Of a stretch of 64,000 bases of DNA, positions 17,124-27,300 are shown piece after piece. The translations under genes and the position numbers were made by a program. The notes beneath the pieces were generated by a model. That model was not told the DNA's origin. It saw nothing but the letters and a program-made list of their open reading frames with translations, and made no database searches. Each line of letters begins with the position of its first letter. Within the stretch, counting starts at the first letter, position 1. The stretch spans positions 2,277,411 to 2,341,410 of the forward strand of contig NZ_FOUX01000001.1 of NCBI RefSeq assembly GCF_900114995.1, in the 5' to 3' direction. The DNA comes from Chitinophaga sp. YR627. GTDB taxonomy: Bacteria; Bacteroidota; Bacteroidia; Chitinophagales; Chitinophagaceae.

Positions 17124-17663
17124 GTTTGGAACGGTTTTGAAGGATCAGTATTTAGTGAGTAATAAAACATTAAATAATTAGGAATTATGAATCAGGAATT
17201 GAAATGCAGCGGAGATCGGAGTTGTATCCATTTGTATGGGTTTATACGGGTTTACATGGGTTTGTTGAGACCAGGAATGCCGGCCCTGTTTTACAGATCC
17301 CTAATGGGCAACGCGCATAAGGACGGTCAGCTTTATGCCGACGTGTCAGTTTGCAGGCAAAGAAATGATGCCGGCTAACTTCAAACCAGCTGTCTTACCA
17401 TCGATGGGCTGCGCGAAAATGGGCATGTGGATGCTGGCGGGTAATATAACCAGCAATAGACAGAACAACGCAAACCGTATTAAAACGGTGATCTACGAAA
17501 TGCTTGTAAATGGAAGAGAGATAATGAAGGATGAATGGATTCTTCATTTCAAAAGGGTTTTATGTATGATAACTACATTTTACCCTGGATAGAACTACAG
17601 CGAAATAAAAATATCTAATTATTTTAAATAAAGCAAGGGGGGGTAACAATAAATGTCGCTTGC
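17124..17663. other. 540-bp gene-free region
   Basis: Holds the GH76 upstream region, an AT-rich repeat copy (17175-17217) and three 10-base near-repeats (17235-17264: TATGGGTTTA, TACGGGTTTA, CATGGGTTTG). A 48-codon minus-strand frame (17492 down to 17346) reads like a signal peptide followed by DGKTAGLKLAGIISLPAN, but it has no ATG start, so it may be a relic. Several short plus-strand frames show no family likeness. Nothing else is seen. Confidence 0.5.
17175..17217. repeat. AT-rich repeat with AATGCAGCGGAGATC core
   Basis: AATTAGGAATTATGAATCAG leads into GGAATTGAAATGCAGCGGAG. The 15-base core AATGCAGCGGAGATC recurs exactly at 35177-35191, also flanked by AATTAAGAATT repeats, so the two are copies of one dispersed element. 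Confidence 0.65.
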
Positions 17664-18599
17664 TTAAATCAGGTCGATCTCATAACGTTCTTCCGTCAGC
17701 TGTAAGCCCCACATTGGCATGTGTTTCTCTCCTGACTTACGGAAACCGTTCTTTTTAAACAGTGAGGTCGCAGCTACCTGCTGACTGGTCGTAATGAGAT
17801 AGATCTTCTGGAATAACTTCTCTTTGGCCGCATTGATCGCTTCTGTCAGCAGACGCTGACCAATACCGATACCACGGTAGTCCGGATGAACCAGGAACCA
17901 GCGCATCTGCGTAGCGTAGCGGGAATGTCCCAGTACAGCGATCGAACCGATGATCTGATTGCCATGCATCGCCAGGAATACCTGGTCCTTGGAAGAGTTA
18001 TAGGCTTCCAGGAACTCATAGAAGGTCTTACAGGTATGCGTTTCGAATTCCAGGTTATACCCTGCTTCTTTCGCATAAAGCGACCCGTGCATGTGCATGA
18101 TAAAACCAGCGTCTCCCGGTTGCAGGTCACGTCTGTAGGTGATATCTTCCGGAGAGATCTTTGCGTCATCAGAAAGGATATGACGCACTGTTTTCATAGC
18201 GCCTGCCAATGCCTGTTGCTGCTCTGCCGGTACCGGCTCCAGGAGTTTTCCGATTTGTTCTGCCGAACCCTGTTCCAGTGTTTCGAGCAATCTGGATCCT
18301 TTTGGTGTCAGTTGCAGGTACCAGGTACGCCCATCCAGGTTGGATTTACGTTTGGCAATCAGCTGATTTGATTCAAAGGATTTAAGGATACGACTCAGGT
18401 AACCGCCATCAATACCCAGATTGGCAATCAGTTTTCCCGCCGTGCATTGCTCTTCCTCTTCCCTCAGCTTTATCAGTACACGCAATGCTGATAAAGAAAG
18501 ATTATTGTCCGCTAAGTGCCTGTTTAATAACTCCGCCAGGCTGTTGTAATAATTATTGAATTCACTAACCTCCCGCACCACTTCTGGATTCACTGACAT
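17664..18599 (-). CDS. MarR-GNAT fusion: transcription regulator and N-acetyltransferase
   Basis: 311 residues from the ATG at 18599 (MSVNPEVVREVSEFNNYYNS); an upstream in-frame start at 18647 would add 16 residues not typical of the family. The N-terminal part (about 5-145) is a MarR winged helix: LSLSALRVLIKL, CTAGKLIANLGIDGGYLSRILKSFESNQLI, and wing KRKSNLDGRTWYLQLTPKG. The C-terminal part (about 150-311) is a GNAT domain with the acetyl-CoA loop VHPDYRGIGIGQRLLTEAI and ATSLFKKNGFRKSGE. Such fusions may regulate genes in response to, or by acting on, a small molecule or protein substrate; the target is unknown. It is a lone gene on the minus strand, separated from the next upstream gene by a terminator. 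Confidence 0.9.
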   Translation of the reverse strand: MSVNPEVVREVSEFNNYYNSLAELLNRHLADNNLSLSALRVLIKLREEEEQCTAGKLIANLGIDGGYLSRILKSFESNQLIAKRKSNLDGRTWYLQLTPKGSRLLETLEQGSAEQIGKLLEPVPAEQQQALAGAMKTVRHILSDDAKISPEDITYRRDLQPGDAGFIMHMHGSLYAKEAGYNLEFETHTCKTFYEFLEAYNSSKDQVFLAMHGNQIIGSIAVLGHSRYATQMRWFLVHPDYRGIGIGQRLLTEAINAAKEKLFQKIYLITTSQQVAATSLFKKNGFRKSGEKHMPMWGLQLTEERYEIDLI

Positions 18600-18653
18600 G
18601 TCCCTAAAATTTTTCGCAAATGTTAGAAATCTGTTTGACAAAAGCAATTAAAA

Positions 18654-18692
18654 AACAGCGACATTTACCCACATTGGGTGCATGTCGCTGTT
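18654..18692 (-). terminator. Terminator of the sorbosone dehydrogenase-cytochrome c operon
   Basis: AACAGCGACAT (18654-18664) pairs exactly with ATGTCGCTGTT (18682-18692), with ACCC/GGGT pairing inside. On the minus strand it is followed by TTTTTAATTG. It lies 27 bases past the cytochrome c stop codon. Confidence 0.9.
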
Positions 18693-18718
18693 AAGATATT
18701 CAGATTCTTTGTGTTATA

Positions 18719-19162
18719 TTACTTTTTGGCTTCCCGTACCGTCGTTACTTCCGCTGCCGAAACTGTACTTGCCTTGTTACCAAAGCTGTTTCTGACATAA
18801 GAAAGGATGTCGGCGATCTCCTGATCCTTCAGGGCTGCCTGTGAAGGCATCGGATTGGAGTAGTAATCACCGTTAATCTCTACGTCTTCGTTGAACCCGT
18901 TCAGTAGTATGCCGATCAGCCTTGTTTTATCGCCTAATACATATTCCGTTTTGATCAGCGGAGGATTCATACGTGGTACGCCGCTGCCATTCTCCTGATG
19001 ACAGGAGATACAATACTGCCGGTATAAAGCCTTTCCTCTCGCGATCGTAGCGGAGGATGCAGCTACCGGTTTTGCCGTAGGTTTGGCTGGTTTCTTCACC
19101 TGCGCGGTCACACATAATCCCGCTATCAACAATGGCATTACTGCCAGTATCCATTTACCCAT
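18719..19162 (-). CDS. Secreted c-type cytochrome
   Basis: 147 residues from the ATG at 19162 (MGKWILAVMPLLIAGLCVTAQ signal peptide); a longer frame opens inside the preceding gene but the shorter start gives a clean leader. One heme-binding motif is visible, CISCH in ALYRQYCISCHQENGSG, followed by GVPRMNPPLIKTEYVLGD and a likely axial methionine in NPMPSQAALKDQEIADILSYVRNSFG. This is a class I mono-heme cytochrome c, periplasmic or membrane-associated. The gene is coupled to the upstream dehydrogenase gene: stop TAG and the ATG are one base apart. It is the likely electron acceptor for that enzyme. Confidence 0.93.
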   Translation of the reverse strand: MGKWILAVMPLLIAGLCVTAQVKKPAKPTAKPVAASSATIARGKALYRQYCISCHQENGSGVPRMNPPLIKTEYVLGDKTRLIGILLNGFNEDVEINGDYYSNPMPSQAALKDQEIADILSYVRNSFGNKASTVSAAEVTTVREAKK

Positions 19163-19163
19163 A

Positions 19164-20468
19164 CTATTTTGCCTTATAAACGATCCTGTAAACTGTTCCT
19201 TTAGCATCATCTGTTACATACAGGGAACCATCAGGACCCTGTGCCAGTCCGCAGGGACGATGTTGCGCATCGCCAGGTGATTTCACCGGACCAGGTCCTG
19301 CAAATCCATCTGCGAATACTTCCCATTTACCGGATGGCTTACCATCTTTAAACGGTACAAATACCACATAATAGCCTGCCTGGTTCTCCGGAGAACGGTT
19401 CCAGGAACCATGGAAAGCGATGAAAGCACCGTTACGGTATTTCTCAGGGAACTGCGTGCCTGTATAGAACAGGAGTCCGTTAGGCGCCATATGTGCCGGG
19501 AATGCGACTACCGGATTTTCCGCCGTCTCACCACCTGTCTTTTTACCGTCACCACCATATTCAGGAGCCAGCATTTTCCTGTTGGTGAACGGATCGTAGT
19601 AGATGTAAGGCCATCCACAGTCAGATCCCTGTTTCAACGCATACATACATTCTGCCGGTAAGTCGGCCGATTGTTTTTCTGTATACAGGGAAGGGAACAG
19701 GTCATGTAACTGATCACGGCCATGCTGCATAACGAATAGCTGGTTCTGGCTCTTGTTCCAGTCCAGTCCTACCACGTTTCTCAGACCCGTTGCATAACGT
19801 ACCCCATCGCCATAGGCCTGGTTCAGTTTATCTGCTTTGAACTGCCAGATACCACCGGCGGAGTCCAGTACCGGACAAGGCTGCATACCCAGCGAACCCT
19901 GTGTTCTGTCCTGGGTCTGGCAGGAGTTGGAATAAGCGCCGACATTCACATAAATGTTGCCCGCATCATCCAGCACGATCGATTTGGATTCATGCTGACG
20001 ACGGTCCAGCAGTCCGCTTACCACTGTTTCCGGATTCGCCGGATCAGTCACCTGCTGCTGTGCGTCCAGCTTATAGCGGTAGATGTTTTCGTTGGAAGTA
20101 GCGTACAGGTAATCGCCTTTCACATAGATACCTGTTCCGCCATAATTACCGAAACCGGACTGTTTATCGACCTTGCCGTCACCATTGGTGTCCTGCAGGA
20201 ACAGGATGCCGTTGTTGTTCTTTGCCCTGTCCAGTTTAACATAGATACTGCCGTTATTCGTTACAGCAATGTGGCGGGTACGGCCCAGGCCTTCGGCAAC
20301 TTTGAGTGCACCAAAGCCTGCAGGCAGTTTCAGCCCTGCATTGTCTGCATCAGGTTTAACGACGGAGGCGCCTGGCTTATCAGGACCGCCTGCGAATACG
20401 GAGGAAGTGATAGTCGTCATCGCAATGACAGACATCAGTAATACCTTGCTTGTTGTTTGCATCGGCAT
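19164..20468 (-). CDS. Sorbosone dehydrogenase-like beta-propeller (PQQ-type) protein
   Basis: 434 residues with a signal peptide (about 1-26) and a six-bladed beta-propeller of the glucose/sorbosone dehydrogenase family: RTRHIAVTNNGSIYVKL, NNNGILFLQDTNGDGKVD (a Ca-binding-like DxNxDGxxD loop), RQHESKSIVLDDAGNIYVNVGAYSNSCQ, YATGLRNVVGLDWN, CGWPYIYYDP, and AFHGSWNRSP near the end. Relatives oxidise aldose sugars or sorbosone with PQQ and pass electrons to a cytochrome c. The gene directly downstream encodes one, which supports a redox role. The sugar substrate is not known, and PQQ synthesis genes are not in this window. Confidence 0.88.
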   Translation of the reverse strand: MPMQTTSKVLLMSVIAMTTITSSVFAGGPDKPGASVVKPDADNAGLKLPAGFGALKVAEGLGRTRHIAVTNNGSIYVKLDRAKNNNGILFLQDTNGDGKVDKQSGFGNYGGTGIYVKGDYLYATSNENIYRYKLDAQQQVTDPANPETVVSGLLDRRQHESKSIVLDDAGNIYVNVGAYSNSCQTQDRTQGSLGMQPCPVLDSAGGIWQFKADKLNQAYGDGVRYATGLRNVVGLDWNKSQNQLFVMQHGRDQLHDLFPSLYTEKQSADLPAECMYALKQGSDCGWPYIYYDPFTNRKMLAPEYGGDGKKTGGETAENPVVAFPAHMAPNGLLFYTGTQFPEKYRNGAFIAFHGSWNRSPENQAGYYVVFVPFKDGKPSGKWEVFADGFAGPGPVKSPGDAQHRPCGLAQGPDGSLYVTDDAKGTVYRIVYKAK

Positions 20469-20616
20469 ATGGTATTGAATTAATTAAGAATAAAGCCGGG
20501 GGAAAATTACGAAAACTAAAAGGGAAAACTTCCGGAAACAGCAGGAAAGGCAGATCCATAGCCTACTATTTTTCGGGATATCTGTTGAACCGTCCGGCCT
20601 GTTGAGCGGAATCGGC

Positions 20617-20624
20617 TATATTTG
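20617..20624 (+). promoter_or_regulatory. Candidate -7 promoter element of the Crp-family regulator
   Basis: TATATTTG matches TAnnTTTG exactly, 17 bases before the ATG at 20641. It lies inside the reading frame that would start at a TTG at 20602, which argues for the later ATG start. Confidence 0.5.
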
Positions 20625-20640
20625 TCCGAAACCAGCGCTT

Positions 20641-21243
20641 ATGCGGGCGACGCCAGGATTAACGGACTTCCACCAACAGATCATCGACCATGTACAACAG
20701 CGTATCCGGCTTACTTCAGCAGAACAGGAACGTTTTGTGGGTTTACTGCACTTCCGCAGACTACTCCCCCGACAATACCTCCTGCAACAGGGAGAAGTAT
20801 GCCGGTATGAGAACTATGTCTGCTCCGGCTTCCTTCGCTCTTTCTATACCGACGAGGCAGGAGTTGATCATACCCTGCACTTTGCTATGGAGGACTGGTG
20901 GATCTCCAACTCTACCAGCTTTATATCGCAGCAAGCCTCCCGTATCAATATCGTGGCACTGGAGCCTTGTGCGATCTTACAGATAGATAAAACAGGGCTG
21001 GACCAATTGTTTGATGATGTACCGGCATTTGAACGGTTCTGGCGGATACTGAATCAGCAGGCCCTGATCTCGCAGGATCAGCGGATCCTGAATAATATCT
21101 CTATGAGCGGCGCAGAACGTTATGAAGCCCTGATCACCAAATACCCGAATCTGGAACAAAGACTTCCCCAGAAATTCATAGCCTCCTTCCTGGGTATCAC
21201 CCCTGTCTTCCTCAGCCAGATCAGGAAAAACTATAAACGTTAA
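20641..21243 (+). CDS. Crp/Fnr-family transcription regulator
   Basis: 200 residues from the ATG at 20641. The N-terminal two thirds is a cyclic-nucleotide-binding-type beta-roll (FRRLLPRQYLLQQGEVCRYENYVCSGFLRSFY, then HTLHFAMEDWWISN and ALEPCAILQIDKTGLDQLF), without the full set of cAMP-contact residues of E. coli CRP. The C-terminal part (YEALITKYPNLEQRLPQKFIASFLGITPVFLSQIRKN) is a helix-turn-helix with a recognition helix near FLGITPVFLSQIRK. Many Bacteroidota proteins of this type have no known ligand. It is 84 bases upstream of an Old Yellow Enzyme gene in the same direction, a likely target or operon partner. Confidence 0.9.
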   Translation: MRATPGLTDFHQQIIDHVQQRIRLTSAEQERFVGLLHFRRLLPRQYLLQQGEVCRYENYVCSGFLRSFYTDEAGVDHTLHFAMEDWWISNSTSFISQQASRINIVALEPCAILQIDKTGLDQLFDDVPAFERFWRILNQQALISQDQRILNNISMSGAERYEALITKYPNLEQRLPQKFIASFLGITPVFLSQIRKNYKR

Positions 21244-21327
21244 ACTATTATAAGCACCGAAATTAAATTAGTTATACGTCCGGCTGGCCCCTCCTGTCAG
21301 ACCTTTGTATCCTAAAAACAAAGGTTT

Positions 21328-22473
21328 ATGACCAAGCACCAACAGATATTATTTCAGCCCTTAGCACTGGGAAAAAGAAACAGCAGAAACAGGTTTGCCC
21401 TCGCGCCTATGACCAGAAGAAGTGCTACCGCCACAGGTGTGCCTACCGATGAAATGGCCGCCTACTATGCCGCATTTGCAGCCGGTGGTTTTGGTGTGAT
21501 CATCACCGAAGGTACCTATACAGATACGTTATTCAGTCAGACAGATGCTCATCAGCCCGGACTCGTCAATGAAGAACAACTGGCAGGATGGAAAGCTGTC
21601 GTAGACAAAGTACATGAAGAAGGACAGGATGCGGCTGGTAACACCGCCCTCATCATCCTGCAACTCATGCACGGCGGCGCCCTCGTACAACATACTGACA
21701 ACACCATCGCTCCTTCCGCCGTACTACCCGTTGGTGTCAGAAATACAGAAGCCAATGGTCTTAAAGGCCCATTCCCACTGCCTGTTGCTATGACGACAGA
21801 CACACTGACCACCGCCAAAGCGGGTTTCGTAGCAACCGCACTCAGAGCCGTAGCTGCCGGATTTGATGGCGTAGAGATACATGCCGCCAACGGCTATCTG
21901 CTTGATCAGTTCATCACGCCTCATACCAACGTGAGAGAAGATGATTACGGGGGTAATTATCGTAACAGATTACGTTTTCTCATGGAAGTATACCGGGAGA
22001 TCAAAGCAGTTGTACCGGCTGATTTCATTGTAGGCATGCGGCTCTCTGAAAGTAAAGTGAATGATCTGCCTTACAGATGGCCGGAAGGCGCAGCCGCCGC
22101 TACAGCGATATTCAAGGTCTTAAAAGAACTGGAAGCAGATTATATACATATCGCTGCGGAAGGTGGTAACTGGGGAAGAGAGTCTTTGTATAGCGACGGA
22201 CGATCATCCAATGGCATTGCCAGAAAAATAACGGGCCGTCCCGTCATCGTAAATGGCGGTATGCATGATATGACGCTGGCAACAGAACTGCTCAATGCCC
22301 CGCAGGCAGATATGGTGTCTATTGGTAAGGCAGCTATCAGTAATCCTGATCTGCCCAATAAAATAGCCAGAGGGGAAGCACTGATCCCCTTCTCTAAAAC
22401 CCTGATCAGGGATAGTCTGACGCTTTCGCACGCAGCACGTCAGCTGGCAGTGAAAACAGCAGCAGCTATCTAA
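21328..22473 (+). CDS. Old Yellow Enzyme-family alkene reductase
   Basis: 381-residue NAD(P)H:flavin oxidoreductase, a TIM barrel binding FMN. Signatures are LFQPLALGKRNSRNRFALAPMTRRSAT, GGFGVIITEGTYT, LQLMHGGALV, FDGVEIHAANGYLLDQFITPHTNVREDDYGG, and RPVIVNGGMHDMTLATELL with DMVSIGKAAISNPDLPNKI near the end. OYEs reduce activated C=C bonds of enals, enones and nitro-alkenes, often as part of an electrophile stress response. The Crp-family regulator just upstream may control it. A convergent terminator hairpin follows at 22480. Confidence 0.92.
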   Translation: MTKHQQILFQPLALGKRNSRNRFALAPMTRRSATATGVPTDEMAAYYAAFAAGGFGVIITEGTYTDTLFSQTDAHQPGLVNEEQLAGWKAVVDKVHEEGQDAAGNTALIILQLMHGGALVQHTDNTIAPSAVLPVGVRNTEANGLKGPFPLPVAMTTDTLTTAKAGFVATALRAVAAGFDGVEIHAANGYLLDQFITPHTNVREDDYGGNYRNRLRFLMEVYREIKAVVPADFIVGMRLSESKVNDLPYRWPEGAAAATAIFKVLKELEADYIHIAAEGGNWGRESLYSDGRSSNGIARKITGRPVIVNGGMHDMTLATELLNAPQADMVSIGKAAISNPDLPNKIARGEALIPFSKTLIRDSLTLSHAARQLAVKTAAAI

Positions 22474-22479
22474 AAAAAA

Positions 22480-22508
22480 GCAGGAAGTAATATTAAATTA
22501 CTTCCTGC
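22480..22508 (-). terminator. Terminator of the first susCD operon
   Basis: GCAGGAAGTAAT (22480-22491) pairs exactly with ATTACTTCCTGC (22497-22508) around a 5-base loop. On the minus strand it is followed by eight T. It lies 25 bases past the susD stop codon; the convergent OYE gene ends 7 bases on the other side. Confidence 0.92.
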
Positions 22509-22532
22509 CATCATTATATTGACCAGTAACAA

Positions 22533-24380
22533 CTAGTAGCCTGGATTCTGTACCAGCTTATTATTCCTGTTCATCTCATCTCTTTGCAGCGGCATGAAAT
22601 ACATCTTATCCAGCCAGATCCTGTTTTCATTTACCAGGGTCACCGCTGTATAGCTGTAATCATAATTAGTTTCATTACGCTGATATAAGGTCACTTTTAC
22701 ATTTGGTTTCAGCTTACCCACTACGTTGATGCCGCGTAATGCACGGCCTACTGTAGCAGGTGCGACCATCCAGCGACGTACGTCAAAGAAACGTTGTTCT
22801 TCAAACACCATTTCGATTTCTTTTTCCCGCTGAAAACGTGCTTTCAGTGCAGCACCGGATTCTGTAAAAGGAGGCATCCCTGCGCGGGTTCTGATCCTGT
22901 TCAGGTAATCGCGTGCTTCTCCGTCTTCACCCAGTTCGATACAGGCTTCTGCATAGTTGAACAGCACCTCAGTATAACGGAATACAGGATAAGGCACTTC
23001 CTGACGGAAGTATTGCGCATCCACATTCGGATCGATGAACTTCTTCATGTAGTAACCAGTGAAGCTACCGTTCCAATTCTCAATAGGTCCCTGACGGGTA
23101 TCCAGTCCGGGGGAATTAATGATACGCTGTTGTTCAGGCTCCCATACTTCATACACGCCAGTCTGCGTCTGGTTAGCCGGATCCTTTGACGCAACGTCTG
23201 TAGGACGCTGCCGCCAGTTTGCCCCATCATACAGGATACTCGCATAAAAACGGGGATCACGGTTACGGTAGGGATTGGCTTTGTGGCTTGCTTCTCCCCA
23301 GTTGAAAAGTGTGCCATCACTCATTTCATAATCGTCGATGAGCAACTGCGTAGGTGTATTACCTGACCAGTTGTGATAGCCATTCAGACCATTGTAAAGA
23401 CCGATCTGTCCACCGGCTTCTGATTTTGTATTCAGGAAATAACGGGAGAAGATGCTTTCCGTATTATCCGCCAGGAAGAGTTGCTGATAGTTAGCACTGG
23501 CTTCTTCAGGTGTAGCTGGTGAAGGGAATGCCAGTGAATAACGACCAAGGTCCATCACTGCTTTCGCAGCTGCCTTTGCACGTTGCCAGCGTTCCGTACG
23601 GCTACCGCTTGTATAAGCCAGTACTTCCGGTTTCTGGGCTGCTGCCACAATGGTTGATTTTGCTTTGGCTGTAGGAAAATCGTGCAGATCGCTTGCCGCA
23701 TAGATTAGGATCCGTGACTTCAAAGCCATTGCTGCACCTTCCGTAGCACGGCCTTTAATGATACTCGCTTCTTTGGCGTGCAGATAGAATACGGCCGAAT
23801 CACAGTCTTTCACGATATGCTCCACACAATCGGAGAAACTGGCGCGATCGATCGTATAATCTTTATCATCCAGTGTATATACCACATCTACCAGTGGCAC
23901 ACCACCATAGGCGCGTACCAGCTGATGATAATAATAAGCACGCAGGAAATAGACCTCTCCTTTCAAACGTTCTCCGGTAGCTGTTTTATCAAAGGGCACT
24001 TTCTGGATGTTCTGGAAGAATACGTTACAGGCGCGGATACGTTTGTACATCTCGCCCCACTGGAAAGTACCTCTGGTATTGACATACTCAGCATCTGTCG
24101 GACTGATCGTTGCTTCCCCCATATTCTTCATACCATAGTTATGCGTGAACATGGTTTCATCTGTGGCTGAGGATAACATTGTTTCCAGGAAACCACCGCT
24201 GCTGAGTCCATTGTATATTTCATTGACAAAAGCTTCCGCCAGTGCGGGGTCCTGCCATACATCATCTTTTGTTGCTTCGCCCAGTGGCTTTGTATTCAGG
24301 AAATCAGTATTACAGGAAGCGACGGTAAAGGCGCCCGCAATACCAATACTGATATATATTTTCTTCAATAACTGCTTCAT
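22533..24380 (-). CDS. SusD/RagB-family nutrient-binding lipoprotein
   Basis: 615 residues. It has a lipoprotein signal (MKQLLKKIYISIGIAGAFTVASC, lipobox cysteine about residue 23), the SusD N-terminal sequence NTDFLNTKPLGEATKDDVWQDPALAEAFVNEIYNGL, a tetratricopeptide-like helical core (GEVYFLRAYYYHQLVRAYGGVPLVD), and the RagB C-terminal motifs YTEVLFNYAEACIELGEDGEARDYLNRIRTRAGMPPF and REKEIEMVFEEQRFFDVRRW. It caps the SusC pore at the cell surface and binds the substrate (glycan or peptide). The gene lies 12 bases downstream of its SusC partner. The substrate cannot be told from the sequence; no glycoside hydrolase or sigma/anti-sigma gene adjoins the pair. Confidence 0.95.
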   Translation of the reverse strand: MKQLLKKIYISIGIAGAFTVASCNTDFLNTKPLGEATKDDVWQDPALAEAFVNEIYNGLSSGGFLETMLSSATDETMFTHNYGMKNMGEATISPTDAEYVNTRGTFQWGEMYKRIRACNVFFQNIQKVPFDKTATGERLKGEVYFLRAYYYHQLVRAYGGVPLVDVVYTLDDKDYTIDRASFSDCVEHIVKDCDSAVFYLHAKEASIIKGRATEGAAMALKSRILIYAASDLHDFPTAKAKSTIVAAAQKPEVLAYTSGSRTERWQRAKAAAKAVMDLGRYSLAFPSPATPEEASANYQQLFLADNTESIFSRYFLNTKSEAGGQIGLYNGLNGYHNWSGNTPTQLLIDDYEMSDGTLFNWGEASHKANPYRNRDPRFYASILYDGANWRQRPTDVASKDPANQTQTGVYEVWEPEQQRIINSPGLDTRQGPIENWNGSFTGYYMKKFIDPNVDAQYFRQEVPYPVFRYTEVLFNYAEACIELGEDGEARDYLNRIRTRAGMPPFTESGAALKARFQREKEIEMVFEEQRFFDVRRWMVAPATVGRALRGINVVGKLKPNVKVTLYQRNETNYDYSYTAVTLVNENRIWLDKMYFMPLQRDEMNRNNKLVQNPGY

Positions 24381-24392
24381 GATGGAGATGAT

Positions 24393-27300
24393 TTAAAAGG
24401 TTAAATTGAAACCGGCATTCAATACCCTTGATTGCGGATAATACTGGCCATTTCCGTTCACAGACTCCGGATCGAGGATCTTCAGGTTGTCAATCGTGAA
24501 CAGGTTTAAACAGTTGGCGTAAATCCTCAGATTAGTGATCCCTGCTTTTTTCTTCAGGAACTCCGGAATGCTGTAGCCGATCTCCAGGTTTTTCAGACGT
24601 ACGTAGTTGGTGCTGCGTACCCAGTAAGTATTACCGGTAGCCCAATAGGTGTCGTTACGGTCGTTTACACGCGGATCAACACTGCTTGGATTGTCCGGAC
24701 TCCAGCGATGATCGAAATAATCCTGTGTGAAGTTCCCGATCTCACCGGATTCTGTATTGATATGTAATGCACCGCCGGTAGCACCCTGTACGAGTAAGGC
24801 GAAGTCGAAATTGCTGTATTGCAGATTCACATTCAGACCGCCGGTGAAGGTCGGCTGAGAACTCTTGTTATAGCGCACCTTATCATCCCCATCAATCTTA
24901 CCATTACCATCGATATCTTTGAATTTCATATCACCTGGACGGAGATTGTTGGTGAGTGCAGAATAATTAATCGTGTTCTTGTCGATCTCTGCATAGTCTT
25001 TGAATACACCGTCATACTCATAGTACAGCGCCGTATTCATTGGCATACCGGTAGAACGTTGCCATACCGGTGCGCCAGGTGCTTCATCCCAGAATACAAT
25101 CTTGTTTTTGGAGTAACCACCGTTCACGCTGACATCATAGCGGAATTTAGTACCCACAGTGCTGTTGTAGCCTATGCGGAATTCAAAACCCTTGTTATCT
25201 ACCTTGCCGATATTCTCTGCTGGCAGGGTCATACCTGTAGTCTGTGGAACAGAGGCATTTCTTCTTACCAGGATACCGGAACGTTTATTCATAAACGCGT
25301 CCAGTTCGAAGTAGATCTTACCATTGAGCAAAGCTCCATCCAGACCTACGTTGTAGTTATTCGCCACCTCCCAGGAGATATATGGATTCGGGATACGTGC
25401 TTCATACAGGGATTTCAGGACGTTGCCACCCAGGATGTAGCTACTGAAGCCATAGGTAGAATAGTACTGGTATTCCTGTAAGGTAAGTGTACCATCGTTG
25501 TTATCATCGAAGTATACCTGGTCATTACCCAGTTTACCCCAGGATGCACGCAGTTTCAGATAGTTCATGAACTTCACGTTGTCTTTCCAGAAGCTCTCTT
25601 CTGATACGCGCCAGCCGAGCATCAGCCCCGGGAAGAATCCGAAACGGGAAGTAGACGGGAACATGTAGGAACCATCATTACGCCATACAAACTCTGCGAG
25701 GTATTTCTCTTTGTAGTTGTACGCCACACGACCAAAATAGTTCAGACGTGCACGGTCCCAGGCAGAGCCACCATTGTCTTTTTCCGCATCACCACCAGCA
25801 AACATCTGGTCGATCAATGGAGAAATGAAGTATTTGCGGAGTGCGTTGAAATTATCAGAGTGTACAGTTTCTCTTTCAATACCAAATACGAAGTTCAGTG
25901 TATGATTCTTGTTAAAAGTACGGTCGTAGGTCAATAAACCACGCAGCAGTACGTTACTCTGGTCTTCATCACCCTGATTGAGTGTTGCCTGATCCGTACC
26001 ACGTTTACTTCTGACAAGCTGCGGTGTTGTACCGTCCTGCTCGTACGTTTTCTTATCCCATGTATAGAGGTACCATGGTGTCATCCATCTCTTGGTACGT
26101 TTGAGGTATTTATCAAATGCCACGTTACCGCTCAGCTTCAGGCCTTCTACGCCGGGAACAAGTACATCGAGGCGGGCATTTGTCTGTACGTAATAACGTT
26201 TGTCTTTGTCGTAGCCCGTCTGATCGGTGGTGATGACCACCGGGTTGTTACCATATTCGATATCCGGACCAGGTAAACCGTTTGGCCAGAAAGCAGGTTC
26301 TGTCGGTTTACCACGCATGAGCATACGGAAGATATCGCTGGCGCTGCGGGTAGGATAATTACGTTCTTCCTGACGACCTAACATGTCTACGCTGACGTTG
26401 ACATATTTATTGATCCTGGCGTCCAGATTGACACGCAGGCTATACTGATCATACCCAGTTGCTGATTTTTTATAGTAAGCATCCTGTGACTGATAACCAA
26501 AGGAAGTCAGATAGCGCATGTTCTCGCTGCCGCCGGAGACCTGTACGCTATGATTCGACTGAGGCGCCCATGTTTTAAACGTGGACTTGTACCAGTCTGT
26601 ATTAGGATACAACCATGGGTCTGTGCTGTTGCGGAACTTATCAATTTCAGAAGGACCGAAAGCAACATCCCATTTTTTATTGGTAGTTGGAGAAGTATAG
26701 GAACCACCCTGTCTGTATACGGACCAGGCATCTGACCATTCCTTGCCGGGAACATCACGGTAGAGGCTCAGTTCATCACGCACCTGTGCATATTCAGCTG
26801 CGTCTGACATTTCAGGGATATGTGTTGGCTGCGACCATCCCTGGTTAAAGGAATAGTTCAGCTGCGGTTTACCACTTTTACCACGTTTGGTGGTCACCAG
26901 GATAACACCATTTGCCGCACGCGCACCATAGATGGCGGCAGAGGCATCTTTCAGTACAGAGATACTTTCGATATCCTGTGGATTCAGACGTTCCAGACCA
27001 CCGGTACGACCAGCCACACCATCGATAACAACGAGCGGATCGTTATTACCCAGTGTATTGGACCCACGGATACGCAGTGAAGAACCATCTGCACCAGGTT
27101 CACCACTATTCTGCATAGCCGTTACACCCGGCATACGACCAGCGATGGAGTTAGAGAGGTTGGTAGCGGGAGACTTCACCAGGTCAGCACCTTTTACGGT
27201 AGCGATGGAACCTGATACAGCTTCCCTTTTCTGCGCACCATAACCTACCACGACAACTTCACTGAGACCTTTCGTATCTGCATCGAGGGTAATGGTGAGT

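Noticed and set aside
20602..20640. TTG at 20602 as the start of the Crp-family regulator
   Set aside because: A -7 promoter motif at 20617-20624 lies inside this extension, and the extra residues do not fit the family.
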